From Mariannaea sp. PMI_226 (Eukaryota > Ascomycota > Sordariomycetes > Hypocreales > Nectriaceae), in the NCBI GenBank assembly GCA_024336345.1, contig JANFOG010000009.1:496001-560000 (forward strand): a DNA stretch of 64,000 nucleotides, read 5' to 3'. The notes beneath the pieces were generated by a model that saw only the letters and a program-made list of their open reading frames with translations, was not told where the DNA came from and made no database searches. Below are positions 12,405-23,560 of this stretch, piece after piece (within the stretch, counting starts at the first letter, position 1; each line of letters opens with the position of its first letter). The translations under genes were made by a program, and so were the position numbers.

Positions 12405-13399
12405 ATGTCTAGCGATAACAGCAAAGTCAACACCGAGCTTCGGGATGAAGTCTTGGATAGAATCCAGACTACTACCAGCATTGCCATCTCTCCCGAACTC
12501 TTTGAGCAGCTTTACCTGTCACCCCAAAATCGAGTCAAAGGTCAGCTTCGGCAGACCTTTGGCAATCCGACGCCACTAGGTAATACAGTCTTATCCTTAC
12601 TTCTCAGCTTTTCTAATCTAATCAAATTAACAGCTCTCGGTGGCTTCCTTGTATGCACCACACCTCTGTCCATGGCCCTTTTGGGTTGGCAGGGCTCAGG
12701 CGGCTTTGGTGGCGGAGCCAACGTTGGCACATACTTCTTCCTCGGTGGATTACTCCTTCTCCTTGGAGGTATTGGAGAATGGATTCTTGGTATGTAGCCC
12801 TCTTTGGAAGAAGTCTCAGCCGAGCTTACACAGCGATTGCAGGTAACACGTTTCCTTCGACCGTCTTCTGCCTATTCGGTGGCTTCTGGTTCAGCTTCGG
12901 GGCAACTATTGTCCCCGGATATGGTGCTTATGGTCTCTATTCAACTTCGGACTCCGTGTCAGAGGGTCTGAGTGAAGGGCAGTTCTATTCCACTTTCGCC
13001 TTCTTCCTCGTTTCCATGGCAGTTCTAGTTGCCGTCTTCGCCATCGCCAGCATTCGTACGAATATGGTATTTTTTACTATTTTTGTGCTTCTAATTCCTT
13101 GCTGTAAGAGACCGTTCTTCATTCAAACACAGCTACACAAGACACTGACTACCGTTATCACAGTTAGCTGCCTGGCTGCCGCCTTCTTTGCTGTTTCCAA
13201 AGGCGAAGCATCCAAAGCCACGACATACCAGCATGTGGGAGCGGCTCTACTCCTTATTGTGTCGCTACTGGGCTGGTACATCTTCCTCGCCTTGATCCTC
13301 CTTTCGGTTGACTTCCCCTTTGTACTTCCGTTGGGAGATTTATCAACTGTAATTCCTGGTCTTACAAACAGACAGAAGCAGGACGATGAGAAGGTTTAG
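12405..13399 (+). CDS. GPR1/FUN34/YaaH family acetate-type transporter
   Basis: Small six-helix plasma-membrane carrier of the family that takes up acetate or exports ammonium or acetate. Exons join(12405..12579,12634..12789,12843..13103,13164..13399) give 275 aa, the normal size. The first intron splits the family signature; splicing yields FGNPTPLALGGF near residues 51-62, matching NPxPLGLxGF. WILGNTFPSTVFCLFGGFWFSFG follows the second intron. The third intron (GTAAGA donor, 60 bp) is inferred: reading through keeps the frame open but inserts 20 mostly polar residues in the middle of helix 5, whereas splicing restores a clean helix. The C-terminus has WYIFLALILLSVDFPFVLPLGDLS, the conserved final helix and loop. 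It is divergent from the monooxygenase gene. Confidence 0.92.
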
Positions 13400-15024
13400 C
13401 GAGGTTTTTTTTTTCTTTTCTCCCTTAGCCTCGGAAGGCATTCATGAGGACGTGTCGGATGTTGGGTGGTCGGAACAGGGACCCAATACCAGAAACAACA
13501 TTAGTAGTGATATAATGCTCCAGGTCATAGCCCTGATTTGTGGAGTGACCTGTATGTCATATAATATATCGGACTCATAAATGGATCTCCATAACCTGAT
13601 GTGACCTGCTTGCTAAGATATAGCTTCTGCAAATGAGACACAGCTGAACTGAATAAGGACATTTCCACGTGTATGATTATTCTGAGCCTACTTGTGCAGC
13701 ATATTTAGGTACAGCCTCACCCCCCGACTTGAAGTATCTCTTGGCTGGAAATTTCTTTTTTTTGCTTGTCGCATAGCGGCATCTCGCAAATTTCAGTCAA
13801 TGAATGCAAAAGCCACAATCGTTTGTTAGAGTACAGATCGATGGTCAACAATATGGTACTGCTGGGCGAGCTGCGGTCTTTGTCGGTTACGGGTCAATCA
13901 AGGACTTCATCTTCACCAACGCCACCAACGTCGCTGAGGGGGCTCAAACTCACGCCGGGGCGCAAGCACGCGAGTCATTGCTCAGCCCGGCCAATAGTCA
14001 ATGAAGGGCTAAAATTCATACGAGCTAGCAATTTAGGCATTCCTATTAGCAAAGCCAGCCAATTTACTAGAGCCTGAAGTACCCTTATCCGTAAAATCAG
14101 GACGATGCTTGCTGTCGAACTCTGAATTATAAGCGGTGATATTAACGCCAATTCTTGAAGTAGTACATCCAATGCTAAGTGATGCGCAAGACCTCCCATC
14201 AACTCTCTACAATTCCTGTGATTTAATTCTAATCTGTTCGCTCAAGTTTGCTATAACGTTACTCATTCAAATTCGATCCTGTCAGGATTCTCGTGCTTTC
14301 TTCAACGCTCCAAAACATCATTTACCTCGTGTCATAAGGTGGTCTATATCATCGTCACAGCCACGACACAGAAGAGAAAAGATAGAGCGAGAACTCGAGT
14401 AAAAAGTTCACAGGCCCTTGTCTCTGTTCGCGAGACAATTTGGAGAGGGTGACCACGCATGCGGGCTCCATTATCCTCGAATCCGAATCAAAGTTCCTGG
14501 TATCCTGTTCCAACTTCCCATCATCCTAGCTTCACAATCCTTCCAAGGTCTCATCGCGTCCATGTTTGGGCGATCACAACTGCGTCACACGGATGGAACA
14601 TTTGTCGGCACCGCTCAAGCCACCTAACAATGCGCACTGGTTTCCCCGCACGGCAAACTCAACGAGCCTGTGCCGTCAAATTGTTCGTCAACTCACCCAA
14701 TCGAACTGAATATGGCCAAGTCGATCCTTTGTGGAGTCCCGTGCCCTTAGCTCAGTGCGGGGAAGTGGGAGAGTCGGTAGAGCGGAGAAGATGGATACGA
14801 GTACATAGAGTCGGATAATCTCTTCTTTTCCATCATGACTTGGCTCCTTGATCTTCATCTTCAAGCTGGTGTCGGCTCCGAGAAATCTTCTTGAACCCTG
14901 CCGGTCGAAAGATATTGTTTGTTTCAAGCTTGATTGGACGGAGTCTGCACAGGCGCATTGTGGACTAGAGATACTGCCAAACCCCCCCCCCCCCCCCCCG
15001 GCTCGTTCAAATTGGGATGTAAGA
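13400..15024. other. Intergenic region upstream of a Zn2Cys6 gene
   Basis: 1.6 kb with only short ORFs that lack domains (13766-14077, 14136-14402, 14459-14818). It ends in an uninterrupted run of 18 C just before the start of the transcription factor. I see no RNA gene; a tRNA-like D-arm string at 14748-14790 is rejected separately. Confidence 0.5.
14982..14999 (+). repeat. Poly-C tract (18 C)
   Basis: Eighteen consecutive C, ending 25 bp before the proposed ATG of the Zn2Cys6 gene at 15025. It probably lies in the 5' leader or core promoter. The copy number is likely to vary between strains and is error-prone in sequencing. Confidence 0.9.
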
Positions 15025-17763
15025 ATGAGGCGACAGAATCACTCGTGCGACCAATGCCGAAAATCTAAGAAGGCATGTGACGGTTATTTACTGAATAGCG
15101 TTGGCCGGCATCCTGCTGCCAGCAGTGCAGGCTTGTCCGGTGCTGGGACTGGGTGTATGTACTCCCATCTTCATCCCCCTTGACATGGTTCAACCCCGGC
15201 CTCCACGGGCCTCCACTGCCACACCATCAGAATAATAACAACTTGGTTCCTTAAAACAGGCTCTAACTCAGGACTACTGCCTTGTTCATATTGTGCCAAG
15301 ACAAAGAAGCAATGTCCTCTGAACCCATATTGGGGCAGACCCGAGACAACAACGAGAGGCTCTCAGTCCTCCGCCACAGCCTCCTGCAGCAATAGCAACA
15401 GCTCCTATTCAAAACGGCGCCGAACAGACGACCAACACATCACTGCACCAAGCCCTGCATTTGCCGTACCCAGCGGAATTGATCTCACCGCAAACATCCT
15501 ACAGCTCCTGCAAACTCCCTCACCCAGTCGCCACTCTTTGTCTTGGGATTCTCCAATCCCTAGTCAAGAGCTCCATCAACCAAGTGAGCTCCTATTCGCA
15601 GGAGTTGGTCTTCCCAATGATGAAACTGATGCTTCGGGTGAGCTTCAGGACGCGGGTCTGCAGCTAGGTTATGACCAGAGTCAAGAACCATGCTCAACCA
15701 GTGATATTCAGTCCAACACTTACTCTACCTCTCAACCTTCCGAATTTGATTTCCGATCCCCCTTGTGGGATCTTTCTCAGCATGGTTCTGTGTCACGAGA
15801 TCTTGTAATCTCGCCTCGCCAAGCCATCCCAAGCCCCAGCGACACACACCAAGGTCGACGCCGACAACATGACTCTGATCAATGGCAAGGTGAAGCCGAC
15901 GGCTCACCTACTCTCTCTGACTACGATTCCATGGTTATGGCAACATCAAACAATCAACTCATCACCCAAAGCCTTCTCCGAATATACCGCGACGTACTCG
16001 AAAATAACCTTGCATGTTGGCTATCTGAGGATACATGTCCATACAAAATGGAGCGCAGACATGATAAGCTACAAAGTATTATCATTCACGGTTCCCCAAA
16101 ACTTCCCCCCGAATTTTCACAATCACTCCCTCCCGAATTTACACAATCGCCACCTTCTTCTTGGCCAAATCGCATGTACAGGCGAGTCTTGCAGCTTGAC
16201 CGTGTTGCTCAAGCCACTGGAATGATCTGTCTTACCCGAGCCGAGAGTCGTGCAGCTTCTCGTGCGTTAGACTTGGTTATTATGGCTTTTGCGACGCAGT
16301 GGGCGCAAGGCAGTCGTCGAACGGAAAAGTATGAACCGAACGGCACCCGGGGTTCTGTCGGCTCTGCTGGAGATGAAGAAGATTTTTCCAACACCTTTGC
16401 AGAGGAATTCGAGAGTAACCTGCAGCAGTCCATCTGGGAACAAGCCAAGAAAGCCCTTCAGGATGTATCTGAGTTAGAGTCGTACCGGGTAATTTACGCT
16501 GAACTTATCTTTGGTCTAACGCAGAAACCATGGGTATATGAAGATTGTCGGCCCAAAGCCCGTATCAATAGACCTGGGCCGAAGTCTTCAAAATCGAAAG
16601 GATTCCAGGACTCCATTTTATCTCAAATCATGGACATCATATCCCAAGAGGGGCCGCCAGTCTACATGCAGCGAGCCACACAAAAAATCCACACACTCAA
16701 GTTTCGCTTTGACGCAAATGAGACAGGATTTTTGGACACCAAATATGACGGGGTTGAGGATGATAATAAGTTCTCGCTGGCAGATAGGCGTACGATCGGT
16801 CTCCTATATTGGCTGGCTGTAATGTTTGATACAGTCTCGTCATCTATGAGCGAACGACCTGTGGCCCTTGCAGATGAAGAGTGTCAGCACGATGCTGCCC
16901 AAAAGGCTGCAATAGGTTATGGGTTCGCTACGAAAGTTCATGAGGACTGCCAGCGATGGAACCTCGACCTATTTATGCAGGATAATCCGGAGAAGCCTAC
17001 TTCCTCCGTCCGCTGGCCATGCCCGTACGATGCAGCGGCAAAGTCTGTCACAAAATCTGCGCCAGTCAAGATTCTACTCTTCCGTCACCTCTCCTATCTA
17101 CAGAATACGCTCAGAAAGAGGCAATACGGCCAGCCAATTGAAGACGTCATTCAAAGTTTCACACGCTTGTACCGCTACTGGAACATGACTCACGGTACAT
17201 TTTTCCGCGATCTGGTCAGAGACTATCCATCAGTCCCACCACGGCTTAGAAGTTGGTTTATCTGCATCGCTATCCCCTGGCATCTTGGAGCTCTGATGGT
17301 GGCTGACTTGATCGACTTCGTCGATGATAACGCCCTCGGCCTCGAGGAGCATACCCTACGGCGGATTGACGTGAATATGACGACGAGAATCAGGAAGGCG
17401 AGTGCCAATGACCTCTCAGATCTCGCTGCTGTGACTTCGCCATTTGTGGGCGATGCAGCTTCAACCCCAGAGCAGTTACCGGACTTCCACTTCGCTGTCA
17501 ACGAGGGGCCTCTGTTGACCGAGCCTTGGACTATCATTCTGATCAGAGCGTTCAGCAAAGCGGCCGTATTTCATTTGAGCGTCGCCGATGATTTGCGAAA
17601 AAATGAGTGGGCGATTTTGGGACACCATAGCGAGGAATTTGAGGATAGTTTGCAACGTTCAGAGAATTGCATCCGCGCGCTGTGGTGCTTAGGCAAAAAG
17701 TCGCAGATGGCGAGGAATATTATCGACCTCCTCACGGAAGTCTTGCATAAACAGCGAGCATGA
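15025..17763 (+). CDS. Zn2Cys6 transcription factor, large
   Basis: Nuclear regulator of about 877 aa, exons join(15025..15154,15260..17763). The first exon supplies SCDQCRKSKKACDG (Cys 8, 11, 18) and the second supplies PCSYCAKTKKQC (Cys 52, 55, 62), so the zinc cluster is only complete after splicing a 105-bp intron (GTATGT donor, AACAG acceptor). The gap between the third and fourth cysteine is then 33 residues, longer than usual; an alternative weak donor near 15081 would give 9. The long second exon carries a Ser/Pro/Gln-rich linker, a tandem PPEFxQS peptide repeat near residue 325, and a large helical region reminiscent of fungal regulator middle domains (GLLYWLAVMFDTVSSSMSERP). The target genes are unknown; the next gene downstream on the same strand is the DUF4246 oxygenase. 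The start is placed at the ATG seven residues before the first cysteine; the frame is open further upstream but through the poly-C run. Confidence 0.85.
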
Positions 17764-19321
17764 AGTTGAAAAGCCCACACTGGTTTGCTCTATGTATTTA
17801 TCCAATTTGGGAGAGACGTGTGATGGATACTGAAGCTAACGGTGTGCTATTAGAGAGTGAACAATTATCATTGCTGTACGTATTGTAATATCCTGTATTG
17901 AGGGTAATCCAACCATTTTTCAATCGAAGTGGCCAGGAATGCCAGTGTACCTGAAGAAAAAACATAAGACATAACTAGGGATACACGAGCAAGGAAGAGG
18001 TTGGTAGACTCTTATCCTTCGTTATATGAAATGTTTTGGATAGCCGTGGTTTCCCATAGGCATTGTAATCGCTCGATTGATGAACAGTCTCGGCTAATCG
18101 ACCCCACCCTCGGACTTTACATCAATCAAATTCATGGCCTAATGTCGCATGGTGAAGATGGTGAAGGGGTGCAGGGGTGTAGGGATGTAGGCAAAGCAGG
18201 TGTATTATTTCATCACTTCGCAGCAGAGATACGGATGAGAGGGGAAGCTTTGCGCCACGCGCAGCGGCCAGCAACGGAGAGCCCCGGCGGTGTAGTAAAT
18301 TCTACAAAGCCACTACAGCGGCTGCATGAAGGCGAGAAGAGTGTCACAAGAGGGATATATTGTCGAATGCCCAATCGTTGCATTTTGCACTTGGCATATA
18401 AATGAAACTCATCAATGAGATTGTTCTTGATTTTGGTGTGTGACAATTTCTTGGTGCTCAAGTGGAGCGCTCCATTGTTGCAGTCGACATTCACGCCCAC
18501 TTACCCTATATGTGGGCGAGAAGCGCCTGGTGACGTGTATCTGCTAACATTGCGTTGGATAATGGTCTAAATAATTCTTTCAATTTATGAGTCTGATTGA
18601 AGCACAAAATGGATAATCTTACCCACAGGCTGTCCTAGTGTAGGGGATAGGGATTTTTCGGAAATGGGTAGCAATCCAAAAACCAGTTATGCCTGTTAAT
18701 TCAGAATCAAGCAACACGAAGATGATTGATTGGCTGCAACGCGAAGATGGAAGGCATCTGGAGCACTTTTCGTCCCCTCGATCGTAATGTTGAGAGGGCC
18801 AGCTCGAATGCAAATAAAGCACGTCTATATCTGACTCCAATGATCATATCTACCTCCCGTTTTCCGACTTTGGATGGACTGGGCGGCTCGGCATTTTATA
18901 GAGTATGAATGAGAGTGCTGAATGAGGGCTGTGGCTTGAAGGAATGTGGCTGGTGTGGAGCGGGTGGCAGACCCTCCTGGGGCTAACTAACCAGTTTCCA
19001 GGCCAAGCCGCAGGTCTATTTTCCTTCATGCTCCATTCTCCAGGCACCCTCCCCCGCCCCTTCCCTAAAATAGCAATGTCCGGAGCCTGGAAATTCACGC
19101 AACGAGGCAGGCTCGCCTGGAGCGCCTGGCTGCCTGCCCAAACACGATCCCACGTGACTTCACGATATCTTTTGAGGGTCAGGGGAGCAAGGGCATTGCC
19201 GCGCATCGTGTACTTAAAGAGGCTCTCATCCCATCAATTATCAAGAAAGAGACAAGATAACCAGAAACCGCCTCTTGGGACCCTTTCTTTTCGTCAATTC
19301 AACTCATCATCTCTTTTCACA
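17764..19321. other. Intergenic region upstream of DUF4246 gene
   Basis: 1.56 kb with no supported gene. The reading frame of the DUF4246 first exon is open back to 18944, but the upstream part has no family similarity that I can see and probably represents promoter and leader. A CACGTG core lies near 19151. Confidence 0.5.
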
Positions 19322-21521
19322 ATGCCTGACTACCCTGGCCTCGGACTTAACCTCCGTTTTCTTGATCAGAAGGACGGTCAATCGGGCGGACAGAATTTGT
19401 TTCCTATGGGCATTCATTGCAATTGCTATGGCTCAGACTCTGAGATGCTTCTCGTGCGAGAGGTTGCTATGATGATTGTTATGGATCGCCTCACCGACAA
19501 GCCTGACTGGCATTTGAAGGTCTTTGACGATGCAATTGCCGAAAAGTGGACCGAGGAAGCCCTCGCTATCCCGGTTGATCAATTGTATGATCAGATCGTG
19601 ATGGATAAACTGGATTGGGAAGAAGATTCCTCCTATAATTCACCAAGGGGCCTAAAAAAACTCAAGTCTATTCTTGATAAAGAATGTCTTGACTATGTGA
19701 GAACCCCTGCCTCCATTAATCACGGCCTCTTACTAATTCTACCTCTAGTGCATCAAAGAGTTACGGGCAAAGGCTGAGTTCTTCAAGGCATCAGGTCTTA
19801 TTCCAACTCTAGACTCCAGCGCATCTGTGGTCAAGTCAGATAGCTTTGTTGATGCATCTCTCCACGAGGCGCTGCAAAAGGCTTTTGTTAAGCTCAAGGA
19901 AGAACAAAGGACCAACCCCGATTGGCATCCTCGGACAAACGAACAAGTGCAAGATCTCGTCCACCCTTCTATGTACCCTCTTGTCTATGGTAGATCTCGA
20001 GTCTTCAAAGATGAGGTCGTTGGCGTTGATGATGCTATCGACAAATGGGCTGGCAAAGGTGAAATCATTCCCATGCAAGGACCCGAAGTTGAGGAACCGC
20101 CGAGCGGCTACCGTCGGTTTGGTGGAAATGTCACGATCGGCTCAAGTGACGTTGACCCTGCCTTTTGGTCAAACAAGTATCAGTGGTTGCCTTCCAACGT
20201 CAAATTCCAGGATGATGGGAGTGTCAAGTTCACTAGCTATATCAACAATCTTCATCCTTCGAAGCATCAAGACACTTACCGGACAATTGAGAAACTTATC
20301 GAGCGGGCTCTTCCTGCTTGGGACCAATGTATCGCTGAGTATGTAAACTACAACCTGAAGGGTGCTGGTAGAACCGAGCCTCGCTTCCCTCGACCAGACG
20401 AACCTGAGTAGGTACCACAGTCACCTGAATAGTGTGTCTATAGCTGATCTAGATGTAGCGACGATGTTGAGGAAAACTGGGCTCCACGACTGGAGGATGT
20501 TGAAGTGCCACAGAAATCCAAGTCTGACGATGCTGAAGAGGCAGAGGTCTCAGGGTCGGACTCTGAAGATGAGCCAGAAGAAGACGAAGAGGTAGAGGAG
20601 AGGGATGCAGACGGCACCTACTACTGGGGAACCCGCAAAGAGATTGCGTGGAAAAAGATACGAGAACCCGTTCCACCAGCTGCCCCAGAATTCCGGGCAT
20701 GGCCATATGGGGTTCAGCCTGGCCGCGCCATTCGAGACCGGTTCAAGGATATCCAAGTCATTGTAAAGATGGCTTCGATTGAGCTTACACCAGAGAAGCC
20801 CGAATTCCCTGCTGGTGGATGGCATGTCGAGGGCCAGATGAACGAACACATTGTCGGCACAGCTTTGTACTATTTGGACTCGGAGAATGTAACGCCTAGC
20901 CACCTTGCATTCCGTATGCAAACTAGCAGCTACCAGGATGATTGGAATGTGGGACAGCAGGCCTATACTTGGATGGAGCGAGTTTACGGCACCTGGCTCG
21001 GTGGTGGCGGTCCTTGTTTGCAGAACTATGGCAGCGTTGAGACGAAGGAAGGAAGACTTCTAGCGTTCCCCAATGTCTTTCACCATCGAGTCTCCCCCTT
21101 TGAGCTCAAGGACAAGACCAAGCCAGGCCATCGGCGTTTCATTGCCCTCTGGCTGGTGGATCCATATACGCGAATTATCAGCACTGCCAACGTTCCCCCA
21201 CAGCAGCAGAGCTGGTGGCTGGAGCGTGCATTTGGTGGTCTTGATGAGTCGAATGCGGACAAGGTCCCTCAAGCGATTGCTGAGCTTGTTCTTTCAAAAG
21301 CACCTGACCACCCTGGTCTGGAGGCGGCATATCAAACCGGAAAGAAGTTACCAGCCGAGCTTCAAGCCATGGTACGCAACGAGTTTGGAGGTGATGCGAC
21401 ACCAATGAGCTTGGAGGAAGCGAGGGAGCATCGTCTGAAGCTGATGGATGTGCGGTCTACCTTCCAGGATGGCGCGAGAGGCAGCTGGCAACAGGTTCAG
21501 TACAGCTTTTGTGAACACTAG
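19322..21521 (+). CDS. DUF4246 family protein, putative 2-oxoglutarate/Fe(II) oxygenase fold
   Basis: Fungal protein of the DUF4246 family, 698 aa. Exons join(19322..19696,19749..20407,20459..21521); the joins (phase 0, then phase 2) restore LDYCIKELRAKAEFF and PDEPDDDVEENW. The middle part has NxxHPSKHQDTYRTIEKLIERALPAWDQ. A strongly acidic linker covers about residues 345-396. The C-terminal part reads like a double-stranded beta-helix oxygenase: GGWHVEGQ (His-x-Glu, about 466), FPNVFHHRVSPF (second His, about 552) and GHRRFIALWLVDP (Arg, about 568), in the order expected for Fe(II) and 2-oxoglutarate ligands. That enzymatic reading is inference, because the family is defined only as a domain of unknown function. 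It follows the Zn2Cys6 gene on the same strand. Confidence 0.88.
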
Positions 21522-21825
21522 GTATCGCGCATTTTCGTGGGACTCTACCCCTGATAGTATCTCCAAAGATTTGTTGAAATGAAAACTCTCGTCACTCATA
21601 GCTGTATGGTTACTTATTACCTGGAGAGTCTACTCACTAGTCGGCCTTGTTATCTCCTCCCGCATTCGCTTTCTTCATTGGGCAAGCGTGTGCGATAATG
21701 CCGAACCCCGCTCAACTTTGCATGTGGCTGAGTTCCTTGTAGCCGCTTGTCAAACACGACAACAACAGCCAGAGTTCATTCCTCAATTCTGTTCTCAATC
21801 TGTTATAATTCTCATAGTTCATAAA
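21522..21825. other. Short intergenic region
   Basis: 304 bp between the DUF4246 stop and the acetyltransferase start, both on the plus strand. I see nothing beyond a likely terminator and promoter. Confidence 0.5.
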
Positions 21826-22817
21826 ATGACGATTCAGATCACTGCTCTGACCGAATCGGATATTCCCGGAGCTGTGAAGGCGGTCCAGTAAGTGAACGTG
21901 AGGAGGTGACACAGACCTTGTCAGCGAGTCATCTTGCCTGTTATCTTTACTATTCAGCTCCAATCTCGTCAAAATTGGTCTTGATCACGATGTATAGTTT
22001 TCGAGCACTAAAAAATTGTATTTTAGGGATGCTTTTGCCAAAGACCCGTATAATGAATGGGTCTACGATCATAGCAAAGTACGTCTTATTTCAATCCCCC
22101 AACTTGGCTATTGCAGCTAACTAGGTTGTCTCCAGTTTAACTCCGAACGCAACTCGGTGTCTCTTGGAATCCGAATGCGATGGGGGATGCGGAATGGCAT
22201 CTTTCATGTTGCCAAGGAAGAAGGTAGCGATAAAGTACTGGGCGTAGCGATGTGGTTACGACCTCAACCAGCTGGCCAGCCTCTCACGTGGAATGCTTGG
22301 TTTGAAGGATGGCGTTTGTATTTTGGACAAGTTGCCATGAACCTTTACTATGGGCGCGGAGGGTTGAACGTCAAGGTGAGAAAACATTGGCAACATCTCT
22401 ATCTGAAGCCCGTGATAGGTTTTCATATGAAAGACCTTCAAGACAGCGTTTTATCATTGAAATGCTAACTGAAAGCACACAAAGAGATATTATATATGGA
22501 AGGACGCTCAAGCCAGAGCTCAGTCTGAGATCTGGAAAGATCCAAGGGGCTACTATTTTCTCAATATCATGGTTGTTCTTCCTGAGGCTCAGGGGAAAGG
22601 CGTCGGCGCAAAAATGATGAAGGCTGTGTCAGACCAGGCTGATGCCGAAGGTATGTGGTGCTACTTGGAGTCGAGTCGTGATGTCCCAAATGTCGCAATT
22701 TACGGGCGTTGGGGATTCAAATTTGTGACAGACATGATCTGTGATGATGACGGCGACGCCATCAAGCTTTTTACAATGCTTCGGGAACCCAATGCTGAGC
22801 CAGGTGATGGAAGGTGA
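21826..22817 (+). CDS. GNAT family N-acetyltransferase
   Basis: Small acetyl-CoA-dependent acyltransferase, 228 aa, exons join(21826..21887,22027..22078,22136..22375,22485..22817). All joins keep frame: AVQ-DAFAKDPYNEWVYDHSK, then FNSERN, then LNVK-RYYIWKDAQA. The acetyl-CoA pyrophosphate-binding motif is clear near residue 157 (VVLPEAQGKGVGAKMM, matching Q/RxxGxG/A), and the following strand and helix PNVAIYGRWGFKFV matches the end of the GNAT fold. Its layout resembles the fungal small-molecule acetyltransferases that often sit beside regulators or resistance genes; the acceptor is unknown. Introns of 139 and 109 bp are on the long side for this window. It lies between DUF4246 and a Zn2Cys6 gene on the same strand. 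Confidence 0.88.
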
Positions 22818-23560
22818 CGCTATAAATCCCTTTGATGCATTCGTGTACGGGGATTCCATGTGAGCGTTAGGTATGAGCGTTAAATGTGAGCGGAGTAGGA
22901 TAACCCTGAATTACCTATATACTGATACCACGCTTAGTTTCTCTAAGTCGTGTCTCATTTATCGTTTTCAGATAGCTTCTCAAAGTGTTTCATACTGGAA
23001 CCTGATAGCGCAATCACGCTCGATCATAAGATCAGGGAATGCTTACACCCCGAGACTCTCTGCTTGCCATTTAGTGAAGCCAGTGAACTGCTAAATTTAC
23101 ATGCTGTGAATAACCTGTCACTCACCTCGCTAGTTCTCGAAATTTTGACTTCCTGAGGAGTGTTTGAATATACTAGTTGGAAATGTGCTCTAATATTTTG
23201 TGAAGAAGTGGGCAAAGGCATAAATGTTCTGTTTTTGAGATAGCTTTGATCGACTCTGGACATATGGGAAGAAATACTTCCTCAAATACAACCTATGTAT
23301 CCAGTCATTGTCAGTACAGCCGACAAAAAACCATTGAGAAGAGCGCTGAAGCTATCATGAGAATCAAATTAGCCTGACTTTCGGTCCCTAGTGAAGTACC
23401 CGTGAGTGTCGGCGTATTGAAGTCAAACGCCGAGGCGACTAAAGCATGACTCGCGAGCCACTCACGTAGGTCTTGATTTGCCAGCTCCCCTCTTTTCTTT
23501 TCCCCTTCTCACATCGTTGGTATCTGGGCAGAAAAGACAACGCCGCGGCTAGCTACCAAA
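22818..23560. other. Intergenic region upstream of a Zn2Cys6 gene
   Basis: About 740 bp, somewhat AT-rich. ORFs at 22873-23094, 22950-23156 and 23024-23263 overlap each other on both strands and show no family features. Confidence 0.5.

Noticed and set aside
13104..13163. Reading through without an intron in the acetate-type carrier
   Set aside because: The frame stays open, but the 20 added residues break a membrane helix; a good GTAAGA donor and CACAG acceptor are present.
14741..14790. tRNA-like string TTAGCTCAGT followed later by CGGTAGAGCGG, resembling a split D-arm
   Set aside because: About 17 bases separate the two halves, and no anticodon arm, T-arm or paired acceptor stem follows at the right distance.
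18944..19321. N-terminal extension of the DUF4246 first exon (MWLVWSGWQTLLG...)
   Set aside because: The sequence is unlike the family, and a good ATG with the family start lies at 19322.
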